A stretch of 39,153 nt of DNA from Ch71 sp050945695 (GCA_050945695.1 JBMNTK010000005.1:1-39153), one strand, 5' to 3'; shown: positions 26,006 to 34,320, numbered from the stretch's first letter. Notes: generated from the letters alone by a model not told the origin. Program-made: numbers and translations.

Positions 26006-26680
26006 CTAGGTCCGGGACTCAACCTCGTAACGCAACCAGAGGATGTTATCGGGGAACTGCTCCACGTGGGTCAGCCGCAGACCGAGCGGACCCTCCTTGG
26101 CGGCGGGGTCGAAGAAGCGGAAGAGCGGACGGGCCTGATCTCCTCCCACCAGGTACGGGTACACCAGCAGGCTGACTTCCTGCACCAACCCAGCCGCGAG
26201 CAGAGCAGCGTTTAGCGTGCCGCCGCTGTCCGCGTGTACCAGGCGGCTGCCGAACCGGTCCGCCAGTTCCTCCAGGGCGGCTCGGAGATCCACCTTGTCC
26301 TCACCGGCGATGATGGTGTGGACGCGGGACCGGCGCAGGTAGTCCAGGTGCTCGGCCGGGGTAGCCCGGGAGCACAGGGCGACCTGGTCCCTCCAGTAGG
26401 GCATGGTGCGCAGCTGCTGCCAGTGACGTACCCGCCCGCGGCTGTCGGTGACCACCAGGAGGGGTCGGGGGTCGTCTGGGTCGGGCTCTGGGCCCTGGTA
26501 CTCTCCCTCGCCGTCCGGCTGCAGGGAGTCGTCACCGCTCAGGAGCGTGTCCGCCCCGGTCAGGTGGGTATCCGCACCCGACTGAGCGGACAGGGTGTAG
26601 TAGAGCGTCGGGTCGGCGGGGAAGCCTTCGATTCGGCCGTCGAGACTCACGAGGTTGCTGATGAACACACGCGGAAGCAT
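26006..26680 (-). CDS. RibD C-terminal domain (pyrimidine/dihydrofolate reductase fold) protein
   Basis: A 224-residue single-domain reductase of the RibD-C family, which uses NADPH to reduce aminopyrimidine or related substrates. The N-terminal PRVFISNLVSLDGRIEGF is the family opening. TGADTLL carries the loop before the cofactor site, and the C-terminal HADSGGTLNAALLAAGLVQEVSLLVYPYLVGG is the NADPH-binding GG-TLN..L motif. An ATG at 26678-26680 with GGAGGTG upstream is preferred; the open frame extends 11 codons further without support. No riboflavin genes are nearby, so it is probably a stand-alone reductase of unknown substrate. Confidence 0.85.
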   Translation of the reverse strand: MLPRVFISNLVSLDGRIEGFPADPTLYYTLSAQSGADTHLTGADTLLSGDDSLQPDGEGEYQGPEPDPDDPRPLLVVTDSRGRVRHWQQLRTMPYWRDQVALCSRATPAEHLDYLRRSRVHTIIAGEDKVDLRAALEELADRFGSRLVHADSGGTLNAALLAAGLVQEVSLLVYPYLVGGDQARPLFRFFDPAAKEGPLGLRLTHVEQFPDNILWLRYEVESRT

Positions 26681-26741
26681 GGCACACCTCCAGACAATGA
26701 CCCGTGAGGCCAACTAGCGAACGCGGCGGGGAAAGGCGCGG

Positions 26742-26747
26742 AGTATA
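26742..26747 (-). promoter_or_regulatory. Candidate extended -10 for the RibD-C gene
   Basis: On the - strand the sequence reads TGGTATACT, an extended -10 (TGn TATACT) about 60 nt before the reductase ATG. No matching -35 is seen. Similar TATACTCCGC sequence is present on the + strand before obg at 4455. Confidence 0.35.
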
Positions 26748-26793
26748 CCACCAGAGGGCGCCGAACGCGCAAATCCGCGATCAGGCGCCGTCA

Positions 26794-26835
26794 TCTCACG
26801 CGAAGGCGCCAAGTCACTCGCGTCTTTGCGTGAGA
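26794..26835. repeat. TCTCACGC inverted repeat
   Basis: Arms 26794-26809 and 26820-26835 are complementary at 14 of 16 positions with a ten-base loop. It lies between divergent genes, so terminator function is unlikely. It resembles the intergenic TCTCACGCAAAG repeats seen in many bacterial genomes. Confidence 0.65.
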
Positions 26836-26886
26836 CCTCTGGCTGAGCCGCCCGGCGCGACTAGGCGCTCGGTCTAGGGGGTAGTG

Positions 26887-26892
26887 TATAAT
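26887..26892 (+). promoter_or_regulatory. Candidate -10 for the ccdA operon
   Basis: A perfect TATAAT sits 27 nt before the ccdA ATG. The region 16-18 nt upstream (around 26864) has no TTGACA-like -35. A likely but incomplete promoter. Confidence 0.4.
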
Positions 26893-26919
26893 CGGCTACC
26901 ATGCTAAGGGTGAGGCATT

Positions 26920-27630
26920 ATGGAAGCTGAGGGCGTAAAGGTCACCGTGGCCTTCCTGGCCGGCCTGGCCTCGTTTGCCTCACCCTGTGTGCTTCCCCTG
27001 GTGCCGGCCTACCTAGGCATGCTCACCGGCCTAAGCTTGGAGGGTTGGGCCTCCCGGCGGGGCCACCTCCTGGCCCATGCAGTTGTCTTCGTCCTGGGTT
27101 TCAGCCTCCTGTTCGTGCTCACCGGGGCAGCAGCCACCGCACTGGGCCGAGCGCTGAGCCGGCAGCTTCCCCTGCTTCAGCGCCTGGGCGGGATCGCGCT
27201 GGTGGTCTTGGGGCTACATCTGACCGGGGTGATCCGCCTGCCCTTCCTTATGAGGGAGCGCAGCCTCCGGGGGGCGGCCAACCCGGGGATGGGCTACGCG
27301 GCCTCCTTCCTCACCGGGGTGTTCCTGTTCACGGGCTGGGTTCCCTGTGTGGGGCCGGTGCTCATGGCCATCTACATGCTGGCCGGGGGTAGCGAGACGG
27401 TGGGCCAGGGCGTGATGCTCCTGGGCGTCTACTCGGCCGGGCTGGGGGTCCCGTTCCTGTTGGTGGCCCTCTTTGCCGGGTACATGATCCCTCTCATGCG
27501 ACGCTTCAGCCGGGCCGCTCACTGGGTCGAGGTGGGCAGCGGCGTGCTGGTGGTGGCAGTCGGGCTGGCAGTCTTTTTCGATGCGCTGACGGTCCTGGCA
27601 CGCTACGGCAGCTTCCTTGGCCTAGGCTGA
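26920..27630 (+). CDS. ccdA: Cytochrome c biogenesis protein CcdA family
   Basis: A 236-residue membrane protein that passes reducing equivalents from cytoplasmic thioredoxin across the membrane. It has about six helices. The two redox cysteines sit in the classic contexts ASPCVLPLVPAYLG (Cys23) and TGWVPCVGPVL (Cys143). Length fits short CcdA rather than full DsbD. ATG is preceded by AAGGGTGAGG. Five bases after its stop begins a membrane-anchored thioredoxin-like protein, the expected acceptor, so the pair serves extracytoplasmic thiol reduction such as cytochrome c maturation. Confidence 0.94.
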   Translation: MEAEGVKVTVAFLAGLASFASPCVLPLVPAYLGMLTGLSLEGWASRRGHLLAHAVVFVLGFSLLFVLTGAAATALGRALSRQLPLLQRLGGIALVVLGLHLTGVIRLPFLMRERSLRGAANPGMGYAASFLTGVFLFTGWVPCVGPVLMAIYMLAGGSETVGQGVMLLGVYSAGLGVPFLLVALFAGYMIPLMRRFSRAAHWVEVGSGVLVVAVGLAVFFDALTVLARYGSFLGLG

Positions 27631-27635
27631 CCGGG

Positions 27636-28187
27636 GTGAGGATTCGAGACGGCATGAGGCGACCATCCAGCTCTCAGAGTCCTCTCACTTCCATCGCCCT
27701 GATCGGCCTGGGAGTCCTGCTGGTGGTGGCAGGCTACAGCATCTACACCACATTGTGGGGCCCCGCGCGCGTGGCCGCCGAGGTGGGCGCCCGCGCCCCC
27801 GACTTCACCGTGCGAGACCTGGAAGGCGACGAGGTGCACCTGTCGGACTACCGGGGCCGGCCCGTCCTCTTGAACTTCCGCACCACGTGGTGCGGATATT
27901 GCCGGCAGGAAGCCACCGAACTGCAGGCGGCTCACGAGTCCATTCCCGAGCTGGTGATCTTGGGAGTCTACGTGGACGAGAGCGCGGCCGAGGTAGCCGC
28001 CTATCGGGCTGCTGCCGGGCTGACGTTCCCCTCGCTGCTTGACCCGGGAGGAGAGACGGCCCTGCTCTACGGCGTCCACGGCATCCCGCGCAGCTTCTTC
28101 CTGGACGCTGGCGGCGTGATCACGGTCGAGCATACCGGGCCGCTCACCGTAGGGCGCATTCAGTCCTACCTCTCCCAGGGGCGGTAG
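27636..28187 (+). CDS. TlpA/ResA-like membrane-anchored thioredoxin
   Basis: A 183-residue protein with one N-terminal membrane helix (about 18-38) and an outward thioredoxin domain of the AhpC/TSA-Redoxin (TlpA/ResA) type. It begins VGARAPDFTVRDLEGDEVHL, has the active site WCGYC (Cys86, Cys89), and the cis-proline region in GIPRSFFLDAGG. GTG start at 27636 near the ccdA stop; an ATG at 27654 is an alternative that would still include the helix. It likely takes electrons from CcdA and reduces apocytochrome or other disulfides. Confidence 0.92.
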   Translation: MRIRDGMRRPSSSQSPLTSIALIGLGVLLVVAGYSIYTTLWGPARVAAEVGARAPDFTVRDLEGDEVHLSDYRGRPVLLNFRTTWCGYCRQEATELQAAHESIPELVILGVYVDESAAEVAAYRAAAGLTFPSLLDPGGETALLYGVHGIPRSFFLDAGGVITVEHTGPLTVGRIQSYLSQGR

Positions 28188-28191
28188 GGCC

Positions 28192-28809
28192 ATGGCGCAA
28201 GCTGACCGACCAGCTAGCCCGACGACCGACAGGCAGACGCCCAAGCGGACGATGCCCGCCTGGGAGCGGAGCCTGGTGATCGGGGCTGACCGGGCCATCT
28301 ATTGGCTGACTAAGCACTGGGCTCTGCTCTTCAATGGTCTCTTCCTGGCGTTCGTGGGCCTGGCCTTTGCCGCGCCCCTCCTGCAGGCGGCGGGGCTGGA
28401 GGGTCCGGGCGACCTCTTGTTCCGGCTCTACCGGCGGGTGTGCCACCAGTACCCGGCGCGCTCGTTCTACGTCTATGGCCGCCAGGTGGCGTTCTGCCAG
28501 CGGGACGTAGGTGTATACCTGGGGCTGTTCCTGGGCGGCCTGGCTTATGCCGCCACGTCGGGGCGGGTACACCTGAAGAGCGGCCGCGCCTATCTCCTCC
28601 TCTTCGTGTGTCCGGTGGCCCTGGACGGCCTCACCCAACTGCTGGGCCTGCGCACGAGCATCTGGCCGCTGCGCCTGGGGACCGGTCTTCTCTTTGGCGT
28701 GGGCACTGCCCTCTACGCCTACCGGTTTTTGGCCAAGGGGATGGCCGACACCCGGGAGGAGCTGGAGCAGCGCTTTGGGCCTGGCCTGTGCCGGCTGGGG
28801 CGGCGCTGA
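28192..28809 (+). CDS. DUF2085 membrane protein
   Basis: A 205-residue membrane protein with about four or five helices. The segment RVCHQYPARSFYVYGRQVAFCQRDVGVYLG has the CHQ...RSF...C.R..G.Y pattern that defines DUF2085. The conserved His and Cys suggest metal or redox involvement, but no function is established. It starts with ATG four bases after the thioredoxin gene stop and is thus in the ccdA operon, which supports a link with thiol or metal handling at the membrane; this is inference. Confidence 0.85.
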   Translation: MAQADRPASPTTDRQTPKRTMPAWERSLVIGADRAIYWLTKHWALLFNGLFLAFVGLAFAAPLLQAAGLEGPGDLLFRLYRRVCHQYPARSFYVYGRQVAFCQRDVGVYLGLFLGGLAYAATSGRVHLKSGRAYLLLFVCPVALDGLTQLLGLRTSIWPLRLGTGLLFGVGTALYAYRFLAKGMADTREELEQRFGPGLCRLGRR

Positions 28810-28849
28810 CCGTTCGAGCGGTGGCCGCTTCCTGGTTCCGACCTCGATT

Positions 28850-28885
28850 GGGGTATTGACACCCCCATACTGCCTCGCCGATACT
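28850..28885 (+). promoter_or_regulatory. Promoter and possible operator of the family-5 binding-protein gene
   Basis: TTGACA (28856-28861) lies 18 nt before GATACT (28880-28885, 4/6 match). The -35 is embedded in a small inverted repeat GGGGT-attgac-ACCCC (28850-28865), a possible operator. The predicted start near 28892 leaves a leader of about 95 nt. Confidence 0.5.
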
Positions 28886-28987
28886 CTGTCCAGAGCGCTA
28901 CATCCGCATGAGCCGGCCCCAACGTCGGCCATCCCCGCCCCGGCCAGACAGGCCGAGCAGGCGGCCCATCCGCCAGAGGAGAGGACT

Positions 28988-30961
28988 ATGTCCAGGGTGA
29001 GAGTGTCTCGGCGCGAGTTCGTTTTGTTGTCCGCCGTCTCCGCGACGACGGCAGTGGTTTCGGCCTGTGGTGGGGCAGCCCCCAGCGCCCCAGCCGAGCC
29101 AGAAGCCACCAGTGCCCCGGTAGGCGCCACCGCCCCGGCGGAGGCAGCCCCCGGTAAGTACCAGGAAGCGCCTTCGCTGGCAGCGCTCGTCGCTGAAGGC
29201 AAGCTGCCGCCAGTGGAAGAGCGGCTTCCCAGCGAGCCGCTGGTGGTAGAGTGCCTGGAGGAGATCGGCCAGTACAGCGACGACCTGCACCGAGTGCTGA
29301 CCGGCCCGGCTGACATGTCGGGGTACTACCACATGGTGGTGGAGGCCTTCAGCCGCTTCGACTACAGCTCCGGCGAACTCAAGGTGATCCCGAACGTCGT
29401 CAAGGGGTGGGACATCGAGGAAGACGGGGCGGTCTACACCTTCTACATGCGCAAGGGCATGAAGTGGTCCGACGGCGCGCCCTTCACCGCGGACGACATC
29501 ATGTTCTGGTACGAGGACGTCGCCCTGAACGAGGAGATCTCACCGGTGTTCCCGGGCTGGCTGAGCGTGGCCGGGGAGCCGGTGGTGATCGAGAAGGTAG
29601 ACGACTACACCGTCAAGTTCCGGTTCGCTCGGCCCTATGGCATCCTCCTCGAGGTGATGGGGTTCCGCGGCGAGGGCATCCTCGTTCCTAAGCACTACCT
29701 CTCCCAGTTCCACCCCAAGTATGCCGATGCCGACGAGCTGGCGGCCAAGGTCAAGGAGGCCGGGTTCGAGAACTGGTACGAGCTCTTCGCCAACCGAAAC
29801 GACGCCGGCAGCAACCCGGACCGGCCGGTGCTCTATGCTTGGAAGGTGGAGACCCCGTTCCCTGGCCAGCGCATGGTCTCGGTGCGCAACCCCTACTACT
29901 GGAAGGTGGACACCGAGGGCAAGCAGTTGCCGTACTTCGAGCGGTTGGTCAGTGACCTGGCCGAGAACAACGAAGTCATCATGATGAAGGCCATTGCCGG
30001 TGAGGTGGACATGCAGTACCGGCACATGGGCTTCGCCAACTTCTCCCTGCTCAAGGAGAACGAGGAGAACGGTGACTATCGTGTGCGGGAGTGGGTCGGC
30101 GGCCCCTTCCCCTGCATCTACGTCAACCAGAGCGCCATGGACCCGGCCCAGCGGGAGGTGCTGGCCAACAAGGACTTCCGGCATGCGCTGTCCTATGCCA
30201 TCAACCGGGATGAGTGCAACGACCTGTTCTGGCACAGCCTCGCCATCCCCGGGCATCCTTGCGCCGGGCGCGGCGACCCCTTCTGGAAGGAAGGCTTCGG
30301 GGAGACGGCCATCGAGTACGACCCAGACAAGGCCAATGAGCTGCTGGACAGCATCGGGCTGGACCAGCGCGATGCCGACGGCTACCGGTTGCGCCCGGAT
30401 GGGCAGCGACTGCGGTTGCTGATGGAGGCCTATCCCAGCGAGATGGGTGTGCCCGCCATCGACATCTTCAGCCAGGTGGCCATGTACTGGCAGGCGGTGG
30501 GCATTGACGCCCAGGCTAAGGAGATCGAGCGGTCACTGTGGAGCCAGCGGGTGATGGCCAACGAGATGGACATGCCCGCCTATGACATTGACAAGATCCT
30601 GTGGATGCTCGATCCGGGTTGGTATGTGCCCTATGGGTTCTGCTATTGGGCGGGAGCCTTCGCTCAGTGGCAAGCCACCGGTGGCCAGGCCGGCGAAGAG
30701 CCGCCTACGGAGATCAAGGAGATCATCGAGTGGTACGACCTGCTGCGCGAGGAAGCCGACCCTGAGAAGAGGTTGGAGTGGGGCCAGAAGATCCTCGAGC
30801 GTCACAACGAGATGATCTACGTCATCGGGGTGTGCAACATTGACCTGCAGCCCTGCGTGGTGAAGAACGACATGGTCAACGTGCTGGAGAATGGTTTGGC
30901 AGTGCCGGCCATCCGCCAGGAGGGGTTGACCTGGCCGTTCCAGATGTGGCGCCGGGCCTAA
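28988..30961 (+). CDS. ABC transporter substrate-binding lipoprotein, family 5
   Basis: A 657-residue extracellular solute-binding protein of the peptide/oligosaccharide (SBP_bac_5) family. The N-terminus MSRVRVSRREFVLLSAVSAT... VVSACG combines a Tat-like RR motif with a lipobox (SAC). A Pro/Ala/Thr-rich linker follows, then the family core: NVVKGWDIEEDGAVYTFYMRKGMKWSDGAPFTADD and FRHALSYAINRDE. ATG at 28988 with GGAGAGG is preferred; an upstream open frame in the previous gene is not credible as part of it. No Dpp/Opp permease or ATPase adjoins it. It is followed by a terminator and then a histidine kinase, so it may be a sensory or shared binding protein. Confidence 0.93.
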   Translation: MSRVRVSRREFVLLSAVSATTAVVSACGGAAPSAPAEPEATSAPVGATAPAEAAPGKYQEAPSLAALVAEGKLPPVEERLPSEPLVVECLEEIGQYSDDLHRVLTGPADMSGYYHMVVEAFSRFDYSSGELKVIPNVVKGWDIEEDGAVYTFYMRKGMKWSDGAPFTADDIMFWYEDVALNEEISPVFPGWLSVAGEPVVIEKVDDYTVKFRFARPYGILLEVMGFRGEGILVPKHYLSQFHPKYADADELAAKVKEAGFENWYELFANRNDAGSNPDRPVLYAWKVETPFPGQRMVSVRNPYYWKVDTEGKQLPYFERLVSDLAENNEVIMMKAIAGEVDMQYRHMGFANFSLLKENEENGDYRVREWVGGPFPCIYVNQSAMDPAQREVLANKDFRHALSYAINRDECNDLFWHSLAIPGHPCAGRGDPFWKEGFGETAIEYDPDKANELLDSIGLDQRDADGYRLRPDGQRLRLLMEAYPSEMGVPAIDIFSQVAMYWQAVGIDAQAKEIERSLWSQRVMANEMDMPAYDIDKILWMLDPGWYVPYGFCYWAGAFAQWQATGGQAGEEPPTEIKEIIEWYDLLREEADPEKRLEWGQKILERHNEMIYVIGVCNIDLQPCVVKNDMVNVLENGLAVPAIRQEGLTWPFQMWRRA

Positions 30962-30981
30962 GCGCCCTTCGATAGCTGGAT

Positions 30982-31009
30982 ACGACGGCGGCCCCCGGGC
31001 CGCCGTCGT
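30982..31009 (+). terminator. Terminator hairpin after the family-5 binding protein
   Basis: A perfect 13-bp stem, ACGACGGCGGCCC with GGGCCGCCGTCGT (30982-30994, 30997-31009), begins about 20 nt after the stop and is followed by CGCTTTCT. A reasonable intrinsic terminator despite the short T tract; it separates the binding protein from the kinase gene. Confidence 0.65.
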
Positions 31010-31040
31010 CGCTTTCTGGGGGCTTGGCAGGAGGGAGACG

Positions 31041-33236
31041 GTGGGGACCGACGAGCCCCAGCGAGCTGGCTGGGACGAGTTGCAGCGAGATATGGCTCTT
31101 CGCACTAGCCTGGTGCTCGGGCTGATCGCTTGGTATGGGTGGTACCGCGCACTGGTGGCGCCTGTGTGGGACGGGCGCGTGGTGGTGGTGTTGCTCCTGG
31201 CAAGCACCGCCTGCCTGGCCCCGGTGCTGTGGTCACGGCTGAGGGGGACCTGGGTGCATGGGGTGCAGATCGCGGCCTCGGTGGTGGCGGCGCTTATGTG
31301 CCACGCCCTGTTGGGCTATCCGGTGGCGTTGCTATTCCTGGCGGTGCCGCTGCTCCACGCCGCTTTGGTGCTTCCTGCCATGCTGTCTGTGCTCTTGACG
31401 CTGGGCGTGGTAGTAGCGGTGGGCCAGGTGGGGCCGGCGCCTGCTGAGCCGCTCTGGGCTTATCGTGCGCTCTACCTTTCTGTCTCCGGGCTGGGGCTTC
31501 TTCTGGCGAGTGCGCTTCGGGGGGCGCTCAAGGACTCTTGGAAGCACATTGGCATGACTGGGGATCTGGTTCGGGAAGTGCAGGCCCGCCAGGAAGAGAT
31601 CAACCGGCTGAACAAGGCTCTGAAGGTCTCCAATGGCCTGCTGAAGCGCAGCCTGTCTGAGTTGGCGCTGGCCACCCGAGAAGCGGAGGAGGCTCGCCAC
31701 CTCAAGGAACGCTTCGCCACCACGGTCAGCCACGAGTTGCGCACGCCTCTCAACATCATCCTTGGGTTTGTGGACGTGATGCAGCAGTACCCGGAGGCCT
31801 ACGGGGACGTGAACTGGACACCCTTGCTGCGGCGGGACCTGGGCGAGATCCAGCGAAGCGCGCGCTACCTGTCCTCTCTGGTAGACGACATCCTCGACCT
31901 GGCGCGGATCCAGGCTCTCAAGATGCCGATTCGCCGGGAGCAGACGGACCTGGGCGCCCTCGTGGAGGAGGTAGTCGGACTGGCGCGCCGGCTGTTGCTG
32001 CACAAGCCTGAGGTGCGCCTGTGGGCAGATGTCCCAGAGAGCTTCCCCAGCCTTCACATAGATCAGACCCGCATCCGCCAGGTACTGCTGAACCTGCTGG
32101 CCAACGCTTGCCGGTTCACGACGGAAGGGGAAATCGCGGTACGGGTGACACCGGGGCCGGAGGAGGTCACGATATCGGTCTCGGATACGGGCTCCGGCAT
32201 CGCCCCCGACCAACTGGAGGCGATCTTCGAGGAGTTCCGTTCGGACTCTGACCGGGTTCTGGCCGAGAGTGAGGGGGCGGGCAAGGGCCTAGGGCTGGCC
32301 ATCGCAAAGCACTTCGTCCAGATGCACGGAGGAAAGATCTGGGCGGAGAGCACCGTGGGCCGGGGAAGCACCTTCCATTTCACCCTGCCGCTGGGGGAAA
32401 AGCGGGTTGTGCCTTTGCCCCCACCGTCCGCCCAGGATATGCCCAGGTCCACAGTTGAGCCGCTCCTGGTGCTGGTGGACGAGGGCGAGGAGGGACGGGC
32501 CTATCTGGAGCGACACCTGGAAGGCTACCAGGTGCAGACGGCCCCGGACCTTGTGTCCGCACGCAAGCTGACCCAGGAGGCGCATCCCCAGGCGATCGTG
32601 GTCAACGTGCCCCCGCTGCCGGAGGGGGCCACACAAGCTCCTTTGCCGCCCATCTTGCCCGAGCCGGTGCCAGTACTGCAGTGCTCCTTGCCCACGGGCA
32701 GCCGGGCGCTGGAGCAGCACCTTTTCGACGACTGGCTGGTCAAGCCCATCACGAGCGAGAAGCTGCTGGGAGCCCTGGCCCGCTTCCCAGAGGCTCGCCG
32801 CGTGTTCGTGGTGGATGACGACCGTAGCTTCGTGCGCTTGGTGCGACGAATACTCGGGACGATGCCTGGGCGGTATGAAGTGGCCTGGGCCCACCACGGG
32901 GAGGAGGCGCTCTCTGCCCTGCGGGAGCACGGCGCGGACGTGGCTTTGCTGGACATTGCCCTGCCCGGGCTAGACGGCCGGGCCATCGCCCGGGCTCTGC
33001 GGCAGGCACCCGATGGGCGGTCCCCCGCCCTGATAGCGGTGACGGCGGTTCAACCCGGGCTGGAGGGTCCTGCTGTGAACCCGCGCACCTTTGCCGTGAC
33101 TTCCAGCGTAGGGTTCAGCGAGGGGGACACGCTGGAGCTTATCCGTGCCTGCCTGGCGCGCCTCAAGCCAGTTTACGGGCTCGAACCGCCTGGTTCAGAG
33201 CTTGAAGCAGAGCCGGACGAGATAGAGGCTTGGTGA
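31041..33236 (+). CDS. Hybrid histidine kinase with pseudo-receiver and receiver
   Basis: Membrane sensor kinase of 731 residues. About six hydrophobic helices (about 21-158) form the sensor with no large outer domain. A coiled coil (about 172-222) leads to HisKA with phospho-acceptor His231 in TVSHELRTPLN, and HATPase with N-box NLLANACRF (Asn355), SDTGSGIAPD and GKGLGLAI. Two receiver-like domains follow. The first (about 473-580) has Asn522 where the phospho-Asp should be, but keeps KP (568-569). The second (about 586-706) has DDD (592-594) and Asp638 but no evident Lys. GTG start with AGGAGGGAG. The 3' end overlaps the convergent regulator gene by 74 nt. Confidence 0.93.
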   Translation: MGTDEPQRAGWDELQRDMALRTSLVLGLIAWYGWYRALVAPVWDGRVVVVLLLASTACLAPVLWSRLRGTWVHGVQIAASVVAALMCHALLGYPVALLFLAVPLLHAALVLPAMLSVLLTLGVVVAVGQVGPAPAEPLWAYRALYLSVSGLGLLLASALRGALKDSWKHIGMTGDLVREVQARQEEINRLNKALKVSNGLLKRSLSELALATREAEEARHLKERFATTVSHELRTPLNIILGFVDVMQQYPEAYGDVNWTPLLRRDLGEIQRSARYLSSLVDDILDLARIQALKMPIRREQTDLGALVEEVVGLARRLLLHKPEVRLWADVPESFPSLHIDQTRIRQVLLNLLANACRFTTEGEIAVRVTPGPEEVTISVSDTGSGIAPDQLEAIFEEFRSDSDRVLAESEGAGKGLGLAIAKHFVQMHGGKIWAESTVGRGSTFHFTLPLGEKRVVPLPPPSAQDMPRSTVEPLLVLVDEGEEGRAYLERHLEGYQVQTAPDLVSARKLTQEAHPQAIVVNVPPLPEGATQAPLPPILPEPVPVLQCSLPTGSRALEQHLFDDWLVKPITSEKLLGALARFPEARRVFVVDDDRSFVRLVRRILGTMPGRYEVAWAHHGEEALSALREHGADVALLDIALPGLDGRAIARALRQAPDGRSPALIAVTAVQPGLEGPAVNPRTFAVTSSVGFSEGDTLELIRACLARLKPVYGLEPPGSELEAEPDEIEAW

Positions 33237-34320
33237 GGTAGGCGCTGGCACCCAGGGCTGACCCCAGGGCGGGATCATCCACCACCGAACAGATGATGAC
33301 CGGGATATCGCGTGTGCGCTCGTCCATCTTTAGGGCCTGGAGCACACGCCAGCCATCGGTCTCCGGCATCATGATATCTAGGAGCACCGCCTCCGCTCGG
33401 ATGGTGGCGACCAGGTGCCCAGCTACCCTCGGGCTGGGGGCCAGGGTGGGCTGCCACTCGGTGTTGGCCAGGTACCTTTGATAGAGGGCGAAAGCGGCGG
33501 GGTTGTCCTCCACGACCAGGACCCGCCGGTCTCCGCAGCGGGGGAGGACCAGGCTCAGGCAGCGCTCCCCGTCCGCTCCCGAGAACTCGTACGCGTAGCC
33601 CTGCGCCTGTGCCACCTGCAAGGCTGACTCCAACAGATCGGCGCGGGCCAATTCCCCCTCGGCCCCGACCGGGAGGATGAGCGCGATGTGATTCCCCCGC
33701 ACGTCCAACCGAACCTCGATATCAGAGGAGTGAGCACTCTGGACGAGGGCACTGAGCAGTTGGGTGATGATCTCGCCCAGGACTCCGGGAGTGGCGCTGA
33801 TCACCGCTTCGCCGTCGGGCTCGCGGAACTTGAGGCCCACGCCCCGGGTGGTGGCCAGGGGGGCAATGGTGGCCATGGCGTCGCGGACGGCTTGCGCGAG
33901 GTTGACGCGCTCGGGGCTGATGGTAAGGGTGCTGATCTCGTCGGCCAAGGAGTCGGCGCGCTGGTCCTGCTCCTGGCTGGCAAGGCGCTGCGAGAGGATC
34001 TCACAGAGGCGCTCCTCGCCCCAACGCAGGTCGCGATAGACCTGGCGAGGGCTGAGGGAAAGCTCGTCGGCGATCTCCTCCACGGACATGGCCGAGAGGT
34101 AGCGCATCGAGATGCACTCGTGGGCGCGAAACTCGGAGGCGGAGGGCGCGACCCTGCCGGCGGGGCGCAGGGCCTCGATGGCGTCCAGGAGGAGGCGACG
34201 CAGGGTGGCGCCAGCCTGACCGGACCTCAGGCCGATGGTGCTGGCCAGGGCGGTACGCTCAAGCTCCGCCGGGTCGTAGAGGCACATAAGGGCTTCGTGT
34301 ATGTCGTCTTTGGACAGCAT
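33163..34320 (-). CDS. Response regulator with HTH and degenerate kinase ATPase-like domain
   Basis: An unusual 385-residue protein. After a helical N-terminus comes a sigma-70-region-4/LuxR-like HTH (about 68-110, MSVEEIADELSLSPRQVYRDL). Then follows a segment resembling the catalytic ATPase domain of histidine kinases (about 138-260, starting VNLAQAVRDAMATIAPLA) but lacking the N-box Asn (ITQLLSALVQSA) and all G boxes. Last is an intact receiver (about 265-383) with Glu271/Asp272, phospho-acceptor Asp315 in LLDIMMPETDG, and Lys364 in TKPLS. The start is uncertain: ATGs at 34320 or 34347 and several GTGs lack a clear ribosome site. It is probably the partner of the convergent kinase and may bind DNA. 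Confidence 0.85.
   Translation of the reverse strand: MLSKDDIHEALMCLYDPAELERTALASTIGLRSGQAGATLRRLLLDAIEALRPAGRVAPSASEFRAHECISMRYLSAMSVEEIADELSLSPRQVYRDLRWGEERLCEILSQRLASQEQDQRADSLADEISTLTISPERVNLAQAVRDAMATIAPLATTRGVGLKFREPDGEAVISATPGVLGEIITQLLSALVQSAHSSDIEVRLDVRGNHIALILPVGAEGELARADLLESALQVAQAQGYAYEFSGADGERCLSLVLPRCGDRRVLVVEDNPAAFALYQRYLANTEWQPTLAPSPRVAGHLVATIRAEAVLLDIMMPETDGWRVLQALKMDERTRDIPVIICSVVDDPALGSALGASAYLTKPLSRPALLQALNQAVRARKLA

Noticed and set aside
25575..26215. Small open frames in the gap after the E2 gene
   Set aside because: They are composed of translated hairpin repeats or run antisense into the RibD-C gene, with no domain or ribosome-site support.
28694..28987. N-terminal extension of the family-5 binding protein into the DUF2085 gene
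   Set aside because: The ATG at 28988 has a good ribosome site and is followed directly by a lipoprotein signal; the extension would bury the signal peptide and predates the promoter.
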